Shown here: positions 1-7,038 of the stretch, piece by piece
Layout: each line of letters begins with the position of its first letter
How positions within the stretch are numbered: position 1 is the stretch's first letter
Source: CAZABP01 sp964483245
GTDB lineage: Bacteria; Planctomycetota; UBA1135; UBA2386
DNA length: 22,487 nt
Assembly: GCA_964483245.1 (NCBI GenBank)
Contig: CAZABP010000067.1
Span: 1-22,487 of the forward strand
Reading direction: 5' to 3'
Translations under genes and position numbers: made by a program
The notes under the pieces: generated by a model
The model's database searches: none
What the model was told of the DNA's origin: nothing
The model's input: the letters and a program-made list of their open reading frames with translations, nothing else

Positions 1-156
1 AGGAGCGAGATCGGAGGCGAATCGGTGGATTCGCCGCAGATCTCGCGACGCCGCCATCGGGTGCGGGGGCCGGCCGCAGCCGCGGAGGCTTCGGGAAACG
101 ACTTCCAGCAGACTTGACATTGCCGGAGCGAGCGTCCGATAACCCCGCCCCGACCG
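1..156. other. Leader region upstream of topA; possible tail of an upstream gene
   Basis: The first 117 bases are open in frame 1 and end at a TGA (115-117), so they could be the last 38 codons of a gene that begins outside the window. The predicted peptide is rich in Arg, Ala and Gly and matches no family I recognise. Frame 2 is also open to 142 and frame 3 runs on into topA, so openness means little at this GC content. The supportable content is the promoter-like pair at 114-143. Confidence 0.35.
114..143 (+). promoter_or_regulatory. Candidate sigma-70-type promoter of topA
   Basis: A perfect TTGACA (-35) at 114-119 is followed by an 18-base spacer and GATAAC (138-143), which keeps the ATAA core of a -10 box. 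A start about 7 bases after the -10 would lie near 150, only about 7 bases before the topA ATG at 157. No Shine-Dalgarno sequence precedes that ATG, so the message may be almost leaderless. The call rests on consensus match and position only. Confidence 0.5.
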
Positions 157-2844
157 ATGGCGAGCAAGCGAAAGACCGGCAAGCCCCTCGTGATCGTGGA
201 GTCGCCGGCCAAGGCGCGGACGATCGGGCGCTTCCTCGGCTCCGATTACGTCATCGAGGCCAGCATCGGCCACATCCGGGACCTGCCGGGCAGCGCCGCC
301 GAGATCCCGCCGGACCTGAAAGGGGAGAAGTGGGCGCGCCTGGGGATCGACATCGAGCACGACTTCAAGCCGCTCTACATCGTCCCGAAGGAGAAGCGTG
401 AGCAGATGCGCAAGCTGCGCAAGCTGCTGCAGGAGGCCCCGGAGCTGTACCTCGCGACCGACGAAGACCGCGAGGGGGAATCGATCTCGTGGCACCTGGT
501 CGAGGAGCTCGATCCCAAGGTCCCGATCAAGCGGCTCGTGTTCCACGAGATCACCAAGAAGGCGATCCAGCAGGCGCTCGCGCAGCCGCGTGACATCGAC
601 CGCGACCTGGTCGAGGCGCAGGAGGCGCGCCGGCTCGTCGACCGGCTGTACGGCTACGAGGTCAGCCCGCTGCTGTGGCGCAAGATCAAGCCGAAGCTGT
701 CGGCCGGGCGCGTGCAGAGCGTCGCGATCCGGCTCGTCGTCGAGCGCGAGCAGGAGCGGATCCGCTTCCGCGCGTCGACCTGGTGGGACCTCGAGGCGAC
801 GTTCGACGCCGGCGCGAAGGGTTCGTTCGACGCGACGCTGGTGGCGCTGGGTGAGCAGCGCGTCGCGACCGGCAAGGACTTCGATCCGGACACCGGGCAG
901 CTCCGGCCCGACGTCGCCAAGCAGGTCGTCCTGCTCGACGAGGCGGCGGCGCGGCGGCTGCAGGCGCAGCTCGTGCACGAGCCGGCCACTGTCGCCGACG
1001 TCGAGCGCAAGCCGTACACCGAGCGCCCGTATCCCCCGTTCACGACCAGCACGCTGCAGCAGGAGGCGGCGCGCAAGCTGCGCTTCACGGCGCAGCGCAC
1101 GATGCGCGCCGCGCAGCGGCTGTACGAGAACGGCTGGATCACGTACATGCGCACCGACTCGACGACGCTCAGCGACGAGGCGCTGCGCGCCGCGCGGGAG
1201 CTGATCCAGCGCGAGTTCGGCGCCGAGCATCTGCCGGAGCAGCCGCGCAAGTACGCGACCAAGGTGCGCAACGCGCAGGAGGCGCACGAGGCGATCCGGC
1301 CGGCCGGCGCAGCGTTCGCGCCGCCGAGCGCGCTGGCCGGCGAGATGGGCGAAGACGAGCAGCGCGTCTATGACCTGATCTGGAAGCGCACCGTCGCCAG
1401 CCAGATGAAGGACGCGCGCGGCCAGCGCACGTCGCTCGCGGTCTCGATCGCCGACGCGCGGTTCCAGGCCAGCGGCAAGACGATCGAGTACCCCGGCTAC
1501 CGGCTCGCCTACATCGAAGAGGAAGAAGACGTCGAGGCGGCGCTCGCCGAGGCGGAGCGGATCCTGCCGGACGTGCGGGCGGGCGAGAAGCTGACCGCGT
1601 CCGATCTGCGCGGCAAGGACCACACGACGCAGCCGCCGGCGCGGTTGACCGAGGCGTCGCTGATCAAGGAGCTCGAAGCGCGCGGGATCGGCCGGCCGAG
1701 CACGTACGCATCGATCATCGAGACGATCCTGGCGCGCGACTACTGCTTCAAGAAGGGCGCCGCGCTGGTGCCGACGTTCACGGCGTTCGCGGTCGTCAAG
1801 CTGCTCGACCAGCACCTGAGCTGGCTGATCGACTACCAGTTCACGGCGCGGATGGAGGAGGAGCTCGACGAGATCAGCGAAGGCCGGCGCGAGCGGCTCG
1901 ATTACCTGCGCTCGTTCTACACCGGCAACGGCCACCAGGGCCTGGTGCAGACGCTCGAGCGTGCCAACGCCGAGGCCACCCCGCAGGACGTCTGCACCGT
2001 CATGACGCTGGATGACCACGGCACGCGGATCGAGGTCCGCGTCGGCCGGTACGGGCCGTACCTGTTCCCGCCGGACAGCGGCGACCTGCGCGTGACGCTG
2101 CCGGAGGAGATCGCGCCGGACGAGTTGACGCCGGAGCGCGCCGCCGAGCTGATCGCACGCAACGTCGAGGGTCCCCGCTCGCTCGGCACCGATCCGAAGA
2201 CCGGGTTCCAGGTCTTCGTCAAGGTCGGCCGGTTCGGGCCGTACTTCCAGCTCGGCACGCCGGAGGACTGGCCGAAGAAGCAGAAGCCGAAGATGGCGTC
2301 GTTGCTGCGCGGCATGGAGCCGGAGACCGTGACGCTGGAGCAGGCGCTCGAAGTTCTCGCGCTGCCACGCGAGCTGGGGGAGCGCGTGCCGCCCGGCGCC
2401 AAGGAAGACAAGCCGCTGCCGATCCTCGCGACGGACGGACGCTACGGGCCGTACCTGAAGTGGGGCACCGAGACGCGCAGCATCCCCGAACCGGACACAC
2501 CGCTGACCGTGACGCTGGAGCAGGCGCTCGCGCTGTTTGCGCAGCCGAAGGCGCGCGGTCGGGGCGGGCGTACCGCGAGCGCCAAGGTGCTGAAGGAGGT
2601 CGGAGCCAAGCCGGACGGCACCGCAGTGCGCGTGCTGGATGGTCGCTATGGCCCCTACGTCACTGACGGCAAGACGAACGCGACGCTGCCCAAGGGGGAG
2701 AGCGCGGAGGCGCTGACGCTGGAGCGCGCACTCGAGCTGATCGAGGCGAAGGCGGCGCGCGGTCCGGCGAAGAAGCGTCCGGCGCGCGGCGCGGCGAAAC
2801 GCGAACCCACGCGCGGTCCGGCGGCTGCGAAGAAGAGCCGCTGA
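157..2844 (+). CDS. topA: DNA topoisomerase I (type IA)
   Basis: This enzyme relaxes negatively supercoiled DNA through a transient 5'-phosphotyrosine link. The 895-residue product starts with a Toprim domain (IVESPAKA at 13-20; acidic TDEDREGE at 101-108). The type IA core follows (LSAGRVQS near 181-188), with the catalytic tyrosine in ITYMRTDS (Y330). The tail has no zinc-finger cysteines. Instead it has four GRYGPY-type repeats (VGRYGPY, VGRFGPY, DGRYGPY, DGRYGPY) and a Lys/Arg/Ala-rich end, as in actinobacterial and other non-enterobacterial TopA proteins. The ATG at 157 is chosen because the Toprim motif follows directly. A promoter-like sequence sits just upstream. The stop (2842-2844) directly abuts the stop of the convergent nos-cluster gene. 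The assignment is firm. Confidence 0.97.
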   Translation: MASKRKTGKPLVIVESPAKARTIGRFLGSDYVIEASIGHIRDLPGSAAEIPPDLKGEKWARLGIDIEHDFKPLYIVPKEKREQMRKLRKLLQEAPELYLATDEDREGESISWHLVEELDPKVPIKRLVFHEITKKAIQQALAQPRDIDRDLVEAQEARRLVDRLYGYEVSPLLWRKIKPKLSAGRVQSVAIRLVVEREQERIRFRASTWWDLEATFDAGAKGSFDATLVALGEQRVATGKDFDPDTGQLRPDVAKQVVLLDEAAARRLQAQLVHEPATVADVERKPYTERPYPPFTTSTLQQEAARKLRFTAQRTMRAAQRLYENGWITYMRTDSTTLSDEALRAARELIQREFGAEHLPEQPRKYATKVRNAQEAHEAIRPAGAAFAPPSALAGEMGEDEQRVYDLIWKRTVASQMKDARGQRTSLAVSIADARFQASGKTIEYPGYRLAYIEEEEDVEAALAEAERILPDVRAGEKLTASDLRGKDHTTQPPARLTEASLIKELEARGIGRPSTYASIIETILARDYCFKKGAALVPTFTAFAVVKLLDQHLSWLIDYQFTARMEEELDEISEGRRERLDYLRSFYTGNGHQGLVQTLERANAEATPQDVCTVMTLDDHGTRIEVRVGRYGPYLFPPDSGDLRVTLPEEIAPDELTPERAAELIARNVEGPRSLGTDPKTGFQVFVKVGRFGPYFQLGTPEDWPKKQKPKMASLLRGMEPETVTLEQALEVLALPRELGERVPPGAKEDKPLPILATDGRYGPYLKWGTETRSIPEPDTPLTVTLEQALALFAQPKARGRGGRTASAKVLKEVGAKPDGTAVRVLDGRYGPYVTDGKTNATLPKGESAEALTLERALELIEAKAARGPAKKRPARGAAKREPTRGPAAAKKSR

Positions 2845-3504
2845 TCAACCGCTCACAACTCGGGTCACTTGTTGCGCCAGGAAGTCCCGCCGCCCGCGCC
2901 ACAGCTCGTAGAGCGCCAGCGCCGCAACGCCGAGCACGAACGTGAACAGCATGTACGACCCGAAGGCGGGCAGGCTCCAGGTCGTGAAGTTGGCGATCTG
3001 CTTCTTGCCGAACACGGCCGGCATGAACGGCTCCACGTCCATCGGCGCCGACGGGTCGAGATCCGACCCGAACCGGTGCAGCATGTAGACGAACCGGCCG
3101 AACGCGAGCAGGCTCAGGTAGATGCCGATCACCGCCATGTCGATCAGCGAGCGCACGTTGCCGATCGCCGCGGTCCGCAGCACGAGCAGGATCACGATGC
3201 CGATGGCCGGCGGGATCCAATCCAGGTCGCGCAGCTCCTCGCGCGCGATCTTCTGCATCCCGATGTAGTGGTTCAGGATGTTGATCTCCGCCAGGTCCCG
3301 GCCCTCGCGGCCCCCTTCGAGCTTCCACGAATAGATCTCGAGCTCGAGCCCGGCCGGATACTGCGGCGCGATCATCGTGATCTTCCACAGCGGGAACCAG
3401 AACGTCAGCACGAGCGGGATCGCGAGCAGCACCAGCAGCACGCGCGTGCGCGTGCGGAACGGGGTGCCGAGGTACTCCCAGAACGTCGTCGCAACCTCTT
3501 TCAT
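2845..3504 (-). CDS. Small membrane protein of unknown function at the end of the nos cluster
   Basis: I do not recognise a named family. The 219-residue product has about four membrane segments (near 22-40, 97-115, 119-143 and 175-200). Two likely extracytoplasmic stretches lie between them. The first carries INILNHYIGM (74-83) with His79 and Met83; the second carries PFMPAVFGKKQIANF (159-173). Conserved-looking His and Met residues on that side could bind copper or haem, but that is inference. The ATG at 3504 is preferred because an AGGTGA-type ribosome site precedes it and the protein then begins cleanly before the first membrane segment. The gene follows nosY by 16 bases on the same strand, so it is probably the last gene of the nos operon. 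It may be related to the poorly understood membrane proteins that accompany clade II nosZ, such as NosB, but I cannot prove homology. Confidence 0.8.
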   Translation of the reverse strand: MKEVATTFWEYLGTPFRTRTRVLLVLLAIPLVLTFWFPLWKITMIAPQYPAGLELEIYSWKLEGGREGRDLAEINILNHYIGMQKIAREELRDLDWIPPAIGIVILLVLRTAAIGNVRSLIDMAVIGIYLSLLAFGRFVYMLHRFGSDLDPSAPMDVEPFMPAVFGKKQIANFTTWSLPAFGSYMLFTFVLGVAALALYELWRGRRDFLAQQVTRVVSG

Positions 3505-3520
3505 CGCGTCACCTGAATTC

Positions 3521-4351
3521 TCATACGAGATCCCCGGCGCGGAACCGATGCAGCGCCAGGACCCACAGCGTGCCGGCCAGCAGCAGCGGCCAGCCGACGC
3601 CGAGCAGCAGCAGCCCACCGCTGCCGATCCGCTCCGACAGGAAGAACCCGACCGGGCCGAGCGTCGCCAGCTCCGGCTGCGCCGCCGACAACAGCGCGAG
3701 CCGCGCATCCTGGACCGGATTCAGCGCCGCCAGCGCGAACACCGCCTCCGGCGGCAGCCGCCACTGCAGCATCAGGCCGATCAGCGCGAAGTCGACCAGC
3801 GCGACCCCGAGCGCCCAGACCAGCAACACCGCCGTCAGCGCGCGGGTCTGGCTGCGCACGAACACCGACACCGCGAGCCCGGTCGCGACCGCGGCGGTCA
3901 ACAACGCCGTGCTGGCGAGCAGACTGCGCAGCAGAAAGCCCCACTCGACGCCCTGCCCGAACGCGATCCAGCCGAACAGCGCGAGCAGCGGCATCAACAA
4001 GACCAGGGGCACGGCGAGCACCGCCAGACGGACCGCCGAGACCGCGGCGAACCACGAGCCGCGCCGGACCGGGTGGCTGAACCACAGCTCCAGCGCCCCT
4101 TCGTCACGGGCGCGGTTGACGACCTGACCGGTCGCGAGCAGGCCGAGCAACGGCAGCAGCAGCACCAGCGCGTGGCTGAACGCGAGCAACACGCGCCCCA
4201 TTCCGGTGAACCCGATGACGGTCGACTCGCGCATTCCGACCAGCACGAACACGCCGGCCAGCACGGCGTAGACGGCGATCGCGAACAGCAGCCAGCGCGA
4301 GCGCAGGGTCTCGGCCAGCTCGAGGCGCGCGGTCGCCAGGAACGTCCTCAC
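3521..4351 (-). CDS. nosY: NosY, membrane permease of the NosDFY copper-site assembly ABC system
   Basis: NosY is the integral-membrane partner of the NosF ATPase and periplasmic NosD, needed to mature the CuZ centre of nitrous oxide reductase. The product is 276 residues, the usual NosY length, with about six membrane segments (near 21-40, 56-75, 105-130, 145-168, 172-192, 245-266). It has ABC-2-type features, including RDEGALELW (82-90) after the second helix and LNPVQDARL (210-218). The start is GTG at 4351, overlapping the nosL stop by four bases (GTGA), with AGGAG five bases upstream. Longer in-frame openings exist but lie inside nosL. Translation is therefore probably coupled to nosL. 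Confidence 0.92.
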   Translation of the reverse strand: MRTFLATARLELAETLRSRWLLFAIAVYAVLAGVFVLVGMRESTVIGFTGMGRVLLAFSHALVLLLPLLGLLATGQVVNRARDEGALELWFSHPVRRGSWFAAVSAVRLAVLAVPLVLLMPLLALFGWIAFGQGVEWGFLLRSLLASTALLTAAVATGLAVSVFVRSQTRALTAVLLVWALGVALVDFALIGLMLQWRLPPEAVFALAALNPVQDARLALLSAAQPELATLGPVGFFLSERIGSGGLLLLGVGWPLLLAGTLWVLALHRFRAGDLV

Positions 4352-4803
4352 CGGTGCTCCTGCGTGCGCAGCTTCTGTGCTGCCTGCTCGAACGTCAGCG
4401 CATTCGGATCGGCGCCGTCGGCACGGACCGCGCCGAGGCCGAATCCCATCGGCGTCGGACTGGCCGGGACGAACGCGACGTCGTCGCGCGCGATCCAGCC
4501 CTCCTGCCGCATCGAGTGGAACCAGATCGCGTGCACGTCCGGACGGTCGCGTTCGAGATGCTCGAACAGACAACCGGGATCGTCATAGAACCAGACCTCG
4601 CCGGCACGCGTCTGCAACTGCGCGGCGAATGCCGGCTCGCCGACGTGCATCTTGCAGAACTCGCACGCGGTCTTGTCCCACACCGGCGGCACCGGTCCAT
4701 CCGGCAGCGTGCGCGTGCTCGCGACCGCGAACCAGATCACGCCGGCGACGGCGGCGACAACGGCCACGCCGAGCAGCGCAGCCACGACTTTCAGCGGTTG
4801 CAT
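4348..4803 (-). CDS. nosL: NosL, copper chaperone for nitrous oxide reductase
   Basis: NosL delivers Cu(I) to the NosDFY/NosZ assembly on the outer face of the membrane. The 151-residue product has the copper motif CEFCKM (Cys47, Cys50, Met52), a later FYDDPGCLF block (Cys78) and TPMGFG (Met119). Many NosL proteins are lipoproteins. This one has an uncleaved-looking hydrophobic anchor (about 5-28) ending in WFAVAST with no lipobox cysteine, so it is probably tethered by a transmembrane helix. A strong AGGAGGAGG ribosome site (4816-4808) precedes the ATG at 4803. The gene overlaps the end of nosF by 13 bases and the start of nosY by four, which points to coupled translation. Confidence 0.93.
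   Translation of the reverse strand: MQPLKVVAALLGVAVVAAVAGVIWFAVASTRTLPDGPVPPVWDKTACEFCKMHVGEPAFAAQLQTRAGEVWFYDDPGCLFEHLERDRPDVHAIWFHSMRQEGWIARDDVAFVPASPTPMGFGLGAVRADGADPNALTFEQAAQKLRTQEHR
4357..4361 (-). promoter_or_regulatory. Ribosome binding site fixing the GTG start of nosY
   Basis: AGGAG on the minus strand, five bases before the GTG at 4351-4349. It decides for GTG over upstream in-frame starts and gives the family's normal protein length. Confidence 0.7.
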
Positions 4804-5678
4804 CCGACCTCCTCCTGCGGGTCGACCAGCTCGGCATCGCGCACGAGCAGGTCGTCGATGCTCGGCCCGAGCTCGCGTGTCAGCGAGCCGAGCAGCGCCA
4901 CGCGCTCACCATCCTCGACCGGGCGGGACCACCAACCCTGGCTGCCGGCGCGGAAGCCGCGTTCCGACAGCCATGCGGCGGCGGCGCCGTCCTGCACACG
5001 CACCTCGAGGACCGCCCGGCGCGCGCGCCGCACGAAGCCAGCGACATCCCCAGCATGCGCGATCCGCCCTTCGTCGAGCACGGCGACGCGGTCGACGATC
5101 CGCCGGATCTCCTCGAGGCGGTGCGAGCAGAGCAGGATCGTCGGGCGCGGCTCCTGCTGCTCGACGAGCCGGAAGAATGCATCGCGGCTCGCCGGATCCA
5201 GGCTCGCCGTCGGCTCGTCCAGCACCAGCAGACTCGCGCGCGCTGCCAGCGCGTGCGCGATCAGCAGCTTCTGGCGCATGCCACCGGACAGGTTGCGCAG
5301 CTCCTGGCGCGCGACTGCGTCGAGGTCGAGCGCGAGCTCGCGCGCCACGGCATGGATCTCCTGCGGATCGATCCCGCGCAGCTCGGCGACCGCGCGACCG
5401 ATCTCCTGCACGGTCACCGCGAGCCGCGGCGCCACCTGCGGCACATACGCCATCCTGGCCATCAACACGCTGCGCTCGCGGAACGGACAGCGCCCGTCGA
5501 CGCGCGCGCTGCCCTCGTAGCCGAGCATCCCCATGACGATCCGGATCAGCGTCGACTTGCCGGACCCGTTCGGGCCGACCAACGCCCAACGCGTCCCCGG
5601 CTCGAGCATCAGCGAGACCTCGCGCAACACCTGCAGCCGGCCGAAGCGCCGCTGCACCCGGTCCAGCTCAACGCGCAC
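4791..5678 (-). CDS. nosF: NosF, ATPase subunit of the NosDFY ABC system
   Basis: A cytoplasmic ABC ATPase that powers NosY during CuZ assembly. With the GTG start at 5678 the product is 295 residues: Walker A GPNGSGKST (35-43), Q-loop near 81, signature LSGGMRQK (130-137), Walker B LVLDEPTASLD (151-161) and switch His186. About 90 further C-terminal residues are usual for NosF. The GTG is chosen because GGAGG (5689-5685) lies six bases upstream and the ABC domain begins directly after it. The longer opening to 5741 would add an Arg-rich extension inside nosD. The start lies 11 bases inside the end of nosD, so the two are translationally coupled. Confidence 0.94.
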   Translation of the reverse strand: MRVELDRVQRRFGRLQVLREVSLMLEPGTRWALVGPNGSGKSTLIRIVMGMLGYEGSARVDGRCPFRERSVLMARMAYVPQVAPRLAVTVQEIGRAVAELRGIDPQEIHAVARELALDLDAVARQELRNLSGGMRQKLLIAHALAARASLLVLDEPTASLDPASRDAFFRLVEQQEPRPTILLCSHRLEEIRRIVDRVAVLDEGRIAHAGDVAGFVRRARRAVLEVRVQDGAAAAWLSERGFRAGSQGWWSRPVEDGERVALLGSLTRELGPSIDDLLVRDAELVDPQEEVGCNR

Positions 5679-6984
5679 GCGGAACCTCCGCCGGCGCCGC
5701 CATGGATGGCTTCGGATCCACGATGACGGTAGTCGGCGCAAACATCGGCAGCACGCGCCCGGTGATCTCGACCAGGTCGAGCGCCGGCATCCCGCGGAAG
5801 AACAGCAGGTCCGGCTGTTTGGCGGTCAGCTCCCCCGACAGGCTGCGCAGCTCGTACGCGATGTCGCCATGACCGTCCGCATCCAGGTCGTAACCCTGGT
5901 AGTCGTCGAAGTGGTTCCCGCTCCAGACCGCGGCGCGTGCATCGCCGCCACCCTGGACCTGCACCTGCGCATGGTTGTCGTGCAGCGAGTTGCCGGTGAA
6001 CTCATTGCCGGCCGCTGGCCCGTGGAACACGACGGCGCCCTCCCCCATCGCGATCTCGTTGTGCCGGAACCGGTTGTGCTCGTTGCGATCGATCGGCGAG
6101 TTGTCGAGGTAGATCCCCTTGGTGTTGAACAGGATCCGGTTGCGCTCGATCTCGAGGCCGTCCGACTCCTTGACGCCGAGCCCCATGCCGGCGGCACCAC
6201 CGGAGCGGGCCAGCGTGTTGTCGCGCAGCCGCACGCGATGGCTGTACATCACGAAGATTGCAACGACGTTGTCGGCGTACGTATTGCGCTCGACCTCGAT
6301 GTCGTGGCAGTACATGAAGTGCGTGCCGTAGCGGCTGCCGCGCACGTGGTTGCCGAGCAGCCGGCAGCGCTCGGAGTACCAGACCACGACGTCGCGGCAG
6401 TCGTGGGCTTCGTTCTGCTCGACGACGGAGTCGCGTACCTCCCACAACCGGATCCCGTCGCCGCGGAGCCCGAGCGCCGGTTCGCCGTTGCCGGCGACGA
6501 AGTTGTTGCGGACCGTGGCCCGGTTCGACTGCTCGACCAGGATCCCGAACAGCGCGTTCCGCACCTGCAGCCCCTCGAGCAACACGTCGTCGGCGCGCAC
6601 GCGTACGGCCGCGTCGGTCAGCTCGAAGCGCCCCCCGCTGCCATCCACCGTGAAGCCGAGCAGCCGCACGCCGGCCGCGGCGACATCGACGGTCGTCCCC
6701 GTGCCGCTCGTCCGGATCACCGCCTCCGCCGAGCCCCAGATCGTCAGCGCCTTGTCGATCGCGATCGGACCCTCGTGTACCCCGTCCGCGAGCCGCAGCG
6801 TGCTGCCAGGCGCTGCCGCGGCGACCGCAGCGCGAAGCGCGTCGCCGGCCGCGACATCCACGCCCTGTGCCGGACGCGGCGGCGCCGGCCGCGCACGCGC
6901 GTTCTCGCCGTCGTCCGGCAGCGGGCGGTCACATGCCGCGGCCACGAACGCGGCCGCGGCGATGGCACGGAACGTCGGCCGCAT
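5668..6984 (-). CDS. nosD: NosD, periplasmic beta-helix copper-site maturation protein (predicted lipoprotein)
   Basis: NosD is the periplasmic partner of NosFY and receives copper from NosL for CuZ assembly. The 438-residue product begins with a signal ending in VAAAC, so it is probably lipid-anchored. The body is a right-handed parallel beta-helix of the CASH/NosD type, with many N-x-[FVILR]-type turns (NNFVAGN, ERNTYADN, RDNTLAR, ERNRILFNTKGIYLDNS). Conserved NosD blocks include YGTHFMYCHD and KESDGLEIERN. The ATG at 6984 is chosen because it starts the signal peptide; a TTG further upstream (7023) would put 13 non-signal residues in front. The gene follows nosZ after a 54-base spacer that holds a 9-bp hairpin. 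Confidence 0.93.
   Translation of the reverse strand: MRPTFRAIAAAAFVAAACDRPLPDDGENARARPAPPRPAQGVDVAAGDALRAAVAAAAPGSTLRLADGVHEGPIAIDKALTIWGSAEAVIRTSGTGTTVDVAAAGVRLLGFTVDGSGGRFELTDAAVRVRADDVLLEGLQVRNALFGILVEQSNRATVRNNFVAGNGEPALGLRGDGIRLWEVRDSVVEQNEAHDCRDVVVWYSERCRLLGNHVRGSRYGTHFMYCHDIEVERNTYADNVVAIFVMYSHRVRLRDNTLARSGGAAGMGLGVKESDGLEIERNRILFNTKGIYLDNSPIDRNEHNRFRHNEIAMGEGAVVFHGPAAGNEFTGNSLHDNHAQVQVQGGGDARAAVWSGNHFDDYQGYDLDADGHGDIAYELRSLSGELTAKQPDLLFFRGMPALDLVEITGRVLPMFAPTTVIVDPKPSMAAPAEVPRAR
5685..5689 (-). promoter_or_regulatory. Ribosome binding site fixing the GTG start of nosF
   Basis: GGAGG on the minus strand, inside the last codons of nosD and six bases before the GTG at 5678-5676. It supports the shorter nosF start. 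Confidence 0.7.
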
Positions 6985-7007
6985 CTGGCTGGCATCGAAG
7001 CCGGGGG

Positions 7008-7032
7008 GCGCAGGGGCACGCAACCCCTGCGC
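7008..7032 (-). other. Intercistronic hairpin between nosZ and nosD
   Basis: A perfect 9-bp inverted repeat (GCGCAGGGG / CCCCTGCGC) with a 7-base loop starts seven bases after the nosZ stop. No T-tract follows, so it is not a classical terminator. A 3' stabiliser for nosZ mRNA or a partial attenuator between nosZ and nosD is more likely. The repeat is seen directly; the role is inference. Confidence 0.6.
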
Positions 7033-7038
7033 GCCGAT

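Noticed and set aside
1..117. C-terminus of a dprA-like gene upstream of topA
   Set aside because: dprA often precedes topA, but the 38 residues show no DprA winged-helix motif.
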